DNA of 64,000 nucleotides, taken from Lepus europaeus (lineage: Eukaryota; Chordata; Mammalia; Lagomorpha; Leporidae). Below the pieces are notes generated by a model that was given only the letters and a program-made list of their open reading frames with translations, was not told where the DNA came from and did no database searches. A program made the position numbers and the translations under genes. The DNA lies in NCBI RefSeq assembly GCF_033115175.1, contig NC_084830.1, positions 45,577,409-45,641,408 of the forward strand, in the 5' to 3' direction. Shown one piece after another: positions 58,300 through 64,000 of this stretch (the first letter of the stretch is position 1; each line of letters begins with the position of its first letter).

Positions 58300-59060
58300 C
58301 ATCTCATAGAAAATACTTTCCAGCTATGTGACTGGGTGAATACTGTAAGAAATACTGAAGCTGCCCCATAAAGCTCACAGTGCATTTCAGTCTTCCAAAG
58401 GACATATCACTGCGCAAGATACTGGAACAAGAGACTGCATACCTGCTAATTCCTGAAGGATGGTCAGGCAAAGACATAAAGATCCGCACAGCCCCCTCTT
58501 ACTGTATGGAATCAGTGGGTTTTCATGTGCACAAATTAAGCAATTTGTGTTATGAGAAGTTTTTGAAAGACATCTGAAAGTTTTTAAAGTTTAAATTCAA
58601 CTCTGTAACTTTAGTGTATATACTGGCTGCTGCAGTGTACGAAGGGTGCACTCACAGGCAAGCAGCTGTGGAAAATCCATTTCTCCTTTATAAACAGATC
58701 TTGAACAGTCTGGGGTATGCAATTTAATTGCAATGGAATGTATTACAGACATTCCCCTGATCATAATAATTATGGGGTTAGAGAAGAATGTTATAGTCTC
58801 AATATACTCCTTGCAAGAAAATGTAGTCTCCCTAGAATCCATAAAATGCTATAAATACATTTAAAATTTAATTACAATTATTATTTCTTTCAGCAACATT
58901 ATCAAATAAAAAAACATTATTAACAAAACAATTAGAAATTCAACTCATAGAAATTAATTCCAGACATTTAATCTCTCTTTTCAAGGGGGCAGTTTAATCC
59001 TCACTAAATCCTGTTGAAAATTAGAATCAGGAGCAGCTGATTAATAGCCTTCTAACCCAC
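58300..59060. promoter_or_regulatory. Candidate conserved block in the CPQ intron
   Basis: This is repeat-free by eye, with AT-rich cores (TTTAATTACAATTATTA near 58866, GCTGATTAATAGCC near 59036). There is no gene-like frame. Function is speculative. Confidence 0.25.
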
Positions 59061-59474
59061 AGCTCCCCAGAAGAAAATGCAACTCACAAGAGGGGAGAAG
59101 AAGGAAAGAAAACAAAGAACAGCAAAGGAAAGAACATCTCCAATTAAACCTCCATGAAAAGTATTATAGCTTAGTTTGTAAACTTTAACCCACCCAGGAA
59201 TCCTCAAATTTTAAGTTTCATATGTGACACTAAGCCCATGGAGCTTTGATTTCTTTGGAAAACTTGGATTGGCTGTCAGGATAATGTCAACCACATAGCT
59301 TAGGTCAATGTGAACGCATCTGGGGTATCTGCAGGTCACAAGGAACCTGAACTCTGATAATGAGTTTTCTTTCCAAAATGCTGGAGAATGGTATGGCTGT
59401 ATCAAAACAAGCCAATCAGTGCTACGTGAAGATGGTATTGTAGGCTCTCCATATGAAGGAATAACGAAAATAAC

Positions 59475-59685
59475 AGCATTTGTTGAGTGTTTCCTATGTA
59501 CCGAGGACTTGTTGGAGAGTATTTCCATTTATTTCTCCCTGTGACCCCATGAGGGAATGATCGTCACATGTCATTAGCAGATGGAAAACAGATTAAGCAA
59601 CTTGCTCAAGTTAGAGTAGCAAGTGACATGCAGAGGATTCAGATTCAGCCGTCTCTGATCTGAAACCCATGCTCTGCACCTTCTC
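59475..59685 (-). mobile_element. MIR
   Basis: 'catttgttgagtgtttccta', 'tgaccccatgagggaatgat', 'gcaacttgctcaagttagag' and 'gaaacccatgctctgcacc' form a clear antisense MIR. Confidence 0.85.
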
Positions 59686-60037
59686 TCGCTGCCCTATCCC
59701 AGCAAATGTGCTTTTTTCCTGCTTTGGGAAATGGCATGACTCACTCCACTTGCTGCTCTGGGCTCCCACTCCCATTCCAACAAGGAGGTGGAAATTTGGG
59801 TTGGAGGTGTCTTGGGACCATTTCAGAAGGTGAATGACAGTCACCAATGCTGCTGCTCTGATTGGACCACACTCTGGGCTGGCCAACCCTCCTGGGATGT
59901 CCAGCCAGTTCATCTAAAGTCCACCCCTCCCTCTAGTTAATGGTTACCTCCCTTACTCTGCTGCCCCCCCGCCATTTTTTCTCATAGTAGTTTCCATACT
60001 CTAAGCTATACTATTATAGTGGTTTAATATTTGTTAC

Positions 60038-60165
60038 CTAGAATGTGAGCTCCCTAAGAGCAGAGACTTTATCTTTTTCACTCCATGTCTCAGCGTCTGG
60101 TACAAAGCAGATGTTCAACAGATATCTATTAAATCACTGAGTGGGTAAATGAATGAATAATGAAA
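60038..60165 (+). mobile_element. L2 3' end
   Basis: 'gaatgtgagctccctaagag', 'cagagactttatctttttca', 'cagcgtctggtacaaagcag' and 'gtaaatgaatgaat' match the L2 3' terminus well. Confidence 0.85.
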
Positions 60166-60606
60166 CACTTAATAGGACAGAAGTGGAGAGAAATATTTGT
60201 CTCTTCCTTCTTCTCTACAGCAATTTTTAGAAAGTAGATCCTATTTTCTGGAGATTCTACTCTCAGCTTCTCACATGGAAATAAGAAGTGGGTTTTCCTT
60301 ACCAAAAAACATGTAGCAATGCATTGACACATATAAGCTGAGGTCCAACACTCTGTGTAGTACCACTCAGTATGTTTTTATACTTTTCACCACCATTTTT
60401 CCATAAGGCAGAAAGGAAGGCAGCACATCTTTTCAATGTGACTCAGGGGTGAAGTCCACCAAAGATTATTTACGAGCATATTCTTCTATGGACTCACTGC
60501 TTACTACTAATGAAAGATCCTAGATTTAGTGAAGTCACATATATGTTAACTTGCGGATGTCCAGAAGAGATGAAAATGATTTTTTCCTTTAGAACAGATA
60601 ATCCCA

Positions 60607-60925
60607 GGGGCTGGTGCTGTGGCACAGTGGGTTAAAGCCCAGGCCTGCAGCTCTGGCATTCCGTATGGGCACTGGTTTGAGTCCCGGCTACTCCACTTCT
60701 GATCCAGCTCGCTGCTAATATGTCTGGGAAAGCAGCAGAGGATGGCCCAAGTCCTTGGGCTCTTGCACCTATGGGGGAGACATGGAAGAAGCTCCTGGCT
60801 CCTGGCTTCAGATGGGCTCAGCTCTGGCATTTGTGGCCACTTGGGGAGTGAACCAGCAGATGGAAGACCTCTCTCTCTCTCTCTCCCTGTAAATCTGACT
60901 TTCAAATAAATAAAATAAGTCTTAA
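60607..60925 (+). mobile_element. CSINE, full length
   Basis: The head GGGGCTGGTGCTGTGGCACA leads to a (CT)n run and the tail 'gactttcaaataaataaaat'. A short duplication 'ataatccca' lies at 60598 and 60937. Confidence 0.93.
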
Positions 60926-61012
60926 ATGAAACCCATATAATCCCAAAGATTCACTGGCCTCTAAGACATTAACCACTGTATTTTTTTTATCTAGCCCAGT
61001 AAGTATTTTTAG

Positions 61013-61014
61013 TC

Positions 61015-61052
<38 letters not shown>

Positions 61053-61058
61053 TTACGT

Positions 61059-61090
<32 letters not shown>

Positions 61091-61105
61091 TATATATGTA
61101 TATAT
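61013..61105. repeat. (TA)n(CA)n(TA)n compound microsatellite
   Basis: A TA run is followed by about nine CA units, a short break and a second TA run. Confidence 0.95.
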
Positions 61106-61180
61106 AAAGATGATATTTTGGTTTTCATTGGCTTTAGCCATTTTTATTTTCTGTTTTAAAGTTTTTTTTATATTTCATTT

Positions 61181-61500
61181 TTTAAAAAAGATTGATTTAT
61201 TTATTTGAAAGGCAGAGTTACAGCGAGGCAGAGGCAGAGAGAGATCTTCCATCTGTAGGTTCACTCCACAAATGGCCGCAATGGCTGGGGCTGGGCCAAT
61301 CTGAAGCCAGGATCTAGGAGCTTCTTCAAGGTCTCCCACGTGGGTGAAGAGGCCTAAGGACTCGGGCCATCTCTACTGCTTTCCCAGGCCATAGCAGAGA
61401 GCTGGATCAGAAGTGGAGCAGTAGGGTCTCAAACTGGTGCCCATATGGGAGCTGGCACTGCAGATGGCGGCTTTACCAGCTATGCCACAGTGTAGGCCCC
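61181..61500 (-). mobile_element. CSINE, full length
   Basis: The tail 'gattgatttatttatttgaa' leads to 'catctgtaggttcactccac' and the head ending CACAGTGTAGGCCCC. Confidence 0.92.
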
Positions 61501-61890
61501 TAGCCTAATATTTTTATTGTAGTGTATAAATTTAGTTTATCAAACATCATTTGAATTATTTGAATTGGTTTTAACATATTACTCATTCTCTCAATAATTA
61601 AAGAATTAAATCAAATCTATGATTTGTGTTCAACTTGTATTTTCACGAAAGTCATGATTTTACCTTTTAGAACATTTAACTTTATCACTACCCATCTACA
61701 AACATTAAAAGGATAATAACTTTCATATATTCCTTTGCAAAAGTTAAGTGACTCACAAAGTCATTTTCCATGATTTTATCCATGAATACCCCAATGAACA
61801 AACTGGTTATCAATATAACGACTGGCTTTCAGTTAGAAAGTTTGCCTTTTCTCTGTATGGTGTGAATCATCTCCAAGTATGAGGAGAATT
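61501..61890. other. CPQ intron, AT-rich, nothing recognised
   Basis: This is AT-rich sequence without a clear element. Confidence 0.5.
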
Positions 61891-61896
61891 GAGTGA

Positions 61897-61965
61897 AATA
61901 TATATTTAAATATATAAATATAAACATATATGTGTGTATGTATGTGTGTGGGTATATATATATAT
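61897..61965. repeat. (TA)n/(TG)n microsatellite
   Basis: Imperfect TA repeats change into TG/TATG repeats just before a mariner-derived element. Confidence 0.85.
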
Positions 61966-62190
61966 GGGTACTTTGAAAAATTTGTGGGAAATTTCTTTAA
62001 AAATATGAGTTTATTCTGGTGCAAAATTTTCCATAATATGTGGAAAATATATATTGTGCATGGATTTCAAAAATTTTTTGCACCGATAAGCTCACACTTT
62101 TAATTTTTCCATGACCTTTTTTCCTTTTTTTTTTTTTAAGATTTATTTATTTACTTGAAAGTCAGAGTTACACACAGAGAGAAGAAGAGG

Positions 62191-62233
<43 letters not shown>

Positions 62234-62515
62234 CTTTAATCTGCTGGTTCACTCTCCAAATAACCATAATGGCTGGAGCTGCACCGATCCGAAGCCAGGA
62301 GCCAGGAGCTTCTTCCATGTCTCCCACTTTGGTGCAGGGGCCCGAGGACCTGTCCAGTTTCTACTTCTTTCCTAGGCCACAGCAGAGAGCTGGACTGAAA
62401 GTGGAGCAGCCAGGACTCGAACTGGAACCCATATGGGATGCCAGCACCGCAGGCAGTGGCTGTACCCGCTACGCCACAGTGCTGGCCCCTACCATGACCT
62501 TTTTTTTAAGTACCC
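61966..62515. mobile_element. Mariner-derived short element, split by a CSINE
   Basis: The left end GGGTACTTTGAAAAATTTGT and the right end TTTTTTTAAGTACCC are inverted copies. The interior 'atggatttcaaaaatttttt' followed by 'gcaccgataagc' matches the left end of the mariner at 45107. Without the SINE it would be about 170 bp, with no coding capacity. Confidence 0.75.
62123..62491 (-). mobile_element. CSINE inserted in the mariner-derived element
   Basis: It has a T-run tail and a long GA run (62196-62231), and the head ends AGTGCTGGCCCC. The perfect duplication ccatgacctttttt lies at 62109-62122 and 62492-62505. Confidence 0.96.
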
Positions 62516-62549
62516 TTGTGTATGTTTATATTTTGAGAAAAATACATGA

Positions 62550-62671
62550 GGGATCTTCAAAATGTTCACAGAAAATGCATTTATGACTAAAACACTATGC
62601 ATGGATTTCAAAAGCTTTTGCACAAAATAAACTTGTAATTTCTTTTTTTGTGAACTGTTTTGAAATGTCCA
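62550..62671. mobile_element. Second mariner-derived short element, about 120 bp
   Basis: The left 'ggatcttcaaaatgttcaca' and right 'gtgaactgttttgaaatgtc' are inverted copies. The inside 'atgcatggatttcaaaagct' followed by 'tttgcacaaaataaactt' is the shared family text. Confidence 0.75.
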
Positions 62672-64000
62672 CGTTTATATGTAGGTATATGTGTGTGTGT
62701 GTCTGTATTTGTATAAAATTTGGCTCTTCCTCAATAGGTACACACCCCTTGATACACTACACTCCTCCCTGGATCTGCCTCACATCTGACTCTAGATTCC
62801 TTATCTTTGAGCTTATGATTTTATGTGTGCACACGTGTGTCATAAACACGCACAGCTGTAAAGAAACACTCATGCCTCCTTCCCACTAGCCTCTTACTTG
62901 CTACCACAAACGATGCTTCTTCTACAGGGGTGGTTTTGAATCATACTCATGTTTATATATCAGTCCTAATTTATTATTTTCTGCTTTGTCCATTCAGAAT
63001 TTATCACCCACCCTTTCTTCATGGTCTCGTGTCAGTAAAGTTCTTCACCTGTTTGAAACAGTGTGACTCCTTGTAAATGCTTTACTGCAGGTCTCTTCAC
63101 CTGGGAATTATGAATTATGTTCACTAGGAAAACAACAGGAAAAACTGTTTCTGATAGAGCATATGTGAGAACATTCAATGCACATGGGTATTCAGGTCAA
63201 AAATTTTTGTAGGATGGAATTTATAATGAAAGTTTCATAATAATCATGGTTTTGAAAATTATGTTCATAAACAGTTTTTGATTTCTTGCTACAAATATTG
63301 GGAGGATACAAAGCCACTGTGCAGTGGAAGGCATTTTTCTAAGCAACTTTGATATTTGAATTTCTCCTTCTCCCTTACCCATTGATCCCCATCTCTTGTT
63401 ATGTGGCAAGCAGAAACAAAGACAAGTGGAATACATTACATGGGCATACTGTTTTTGAACTAATTCTTATCCTAACCATAGATAATTGGGCAAGGTTGGC
63501 TGACAGGTGTACTGCATGTACACTTGGGTGACAAGGAGTTGAAGCCTCAAAATTTTCAGCCATTGTTCAGTATTTATGGTGTTGGAGGCCAACTGGCCAG
63601 TTATATCAGAGAGGTCATAAAGGAGCATCTATAAATCTCTGACCAGTGATTTTCACTTCTATAAGCCAAGATGACCAATTTATAAAAATCTAAGGTTCAT
63701 AATTATGCACTCAAGCACATAATCTATCAAAAAAAGAAGAGGTCCTGGCTTTTATAAGAGGAAACCTTGACTTCACAATAATTTACAATCTTTGAAAAGA
63801 TAAAGATAGTAGACAAGGAAGTTCTTAAAGTTCAAAAAAAAAAAAAAACTTTGGATACAACTATACTACTAATACAAAAGGATGAGTTACCATGGGATTG
63901 AATAGCGTGCCTTGCTATTAATAGGGATCTGATTGGATATATGACAAAGATCAGAAGCAACACGCATTTCTTTTTATGAAGGTCTACTTGAGGATTAGTA
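62672..64000. other. CPQ intron, nothing recognised
   Basis: This is AT-rich unique sequence, with a short A run at 63834-63848 and short TG runs near 62690-62702. No exon or element was seen. Confidence 0.5.

Larger units (their letters stand above)
47603..64000 (-). other. CPQ: CPQ last intron (partial; continues past the window)
   Basis: This is inferred from the minus-strand acceptor at 47603-47604. I found no second CPQ exon to the right and no donor-flanked frame resembling the penultimate exon. The intron is therefore at least 16.4 kb. That fits CPQ, a gene known for very long introns. It contains an old antisense L1, two younger L1s, five CSINEs, two mariner-derived elements and several microsatellites. 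Confidence 0.8.

Noticed and set aside
1..64000. CRISPR array, operon or prophage
   Set aside because: No regularly spaced identical repeats with unique spacers and no dense coding; the repeats are mammalian SINEs, LINEs and microsatellites.
48022..64000. Penultimate CPQ exon
   Set aside because: I looked for minus-strand frames followed by a GT donor that resemble CPQ and found none.

Overview
This window is nuclear DNA from a lagomorph, most likely European rabbit or a hare. The evidence is about 30 copies of the lagomorph tRNA-derived C-repeat SINE (CSINE), young lagomorph-type L1 3' ends, and an ordinary placental background of MIR, L2, MaLR/ERVL LTRs, Tigger and mariner fossils. Nothing bacterial, phage or plasmid is present: there are no operons, CRISPR arrays or dense ORFs. 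Nearly all open frames are chance frames or lie inside SINEs and L1s.

One protein-coding gene is supported. The minus-strand segment 47439-47602 is the terminal coding exon of CPQ (carboxypeptidase Q, plasma glutamate carboxypeptidase). It has a clean splice acceptor, the last zinc-ligand motif of the M28 peptidase fold, a stop codon, and a 3'UTR with two AATAAA signals near 47144-47160. CPQ is transcribed right to left. Positions 47603-64000 are therefore its last intron (no further exon seen), and positions 1 to about 47120 are the intergenic region downstream of the gene. From remembered human synteny the next gene on that side should be TSPYL5, but it is not in the window.

Layout. 1-5.2 kb: dense SINEs and a MaLR LTR. 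5.2-15.4 kb: mostly unique sequence with an MLT1 and an MLT2-like LTR and scattered MIRs. 15.5-16.2 kb: a lagomorph ERV solo LTR with tandem U3 repeats. 16.5-30 kb: mostly unique, with two stretches that look like conserved non-coding DNA (about 17.65-18.25 and 24.84-25.7 kb). 30.3-39 kb: SINEs, a second solo LTR, an old L1 3' half (33.0-35.3 kb), a younger L1 (36.9-38.1 kb) and a SINE tandem. 39.04-40.05 kb: a repeat-free AT-rich block, the best enhancer candidate. 40.9-42 kb: a three-layer nest (Tigger-like, then CSINE, then young CSINE). 45.1-46.2 kb: a dead mariner that still shows transposase motifs. 47.1-47.6 kb: CPQ last exon. 48.5-54.2 kb: an old antisense L1 broken by two younger L1s in opposite orientation and two SINEs. 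55.7-58.3 kb: purine/pyrimidine microsatellites. 60.6-62.7 kb: SINEs, TA/CA repeats and two mariner-derived short elements.

I found no undescribed biological system. The points most worth following are the mariner family with its short derivatives, the inverted L1 pair inside the CPQ intron, the near-identical segment duplicated on both sides of the CPQ terminal exon, the U3-repeat LTR, and the candidate conserved non-coding blocks. Repeat family names come from pattern memory, not from a library search.
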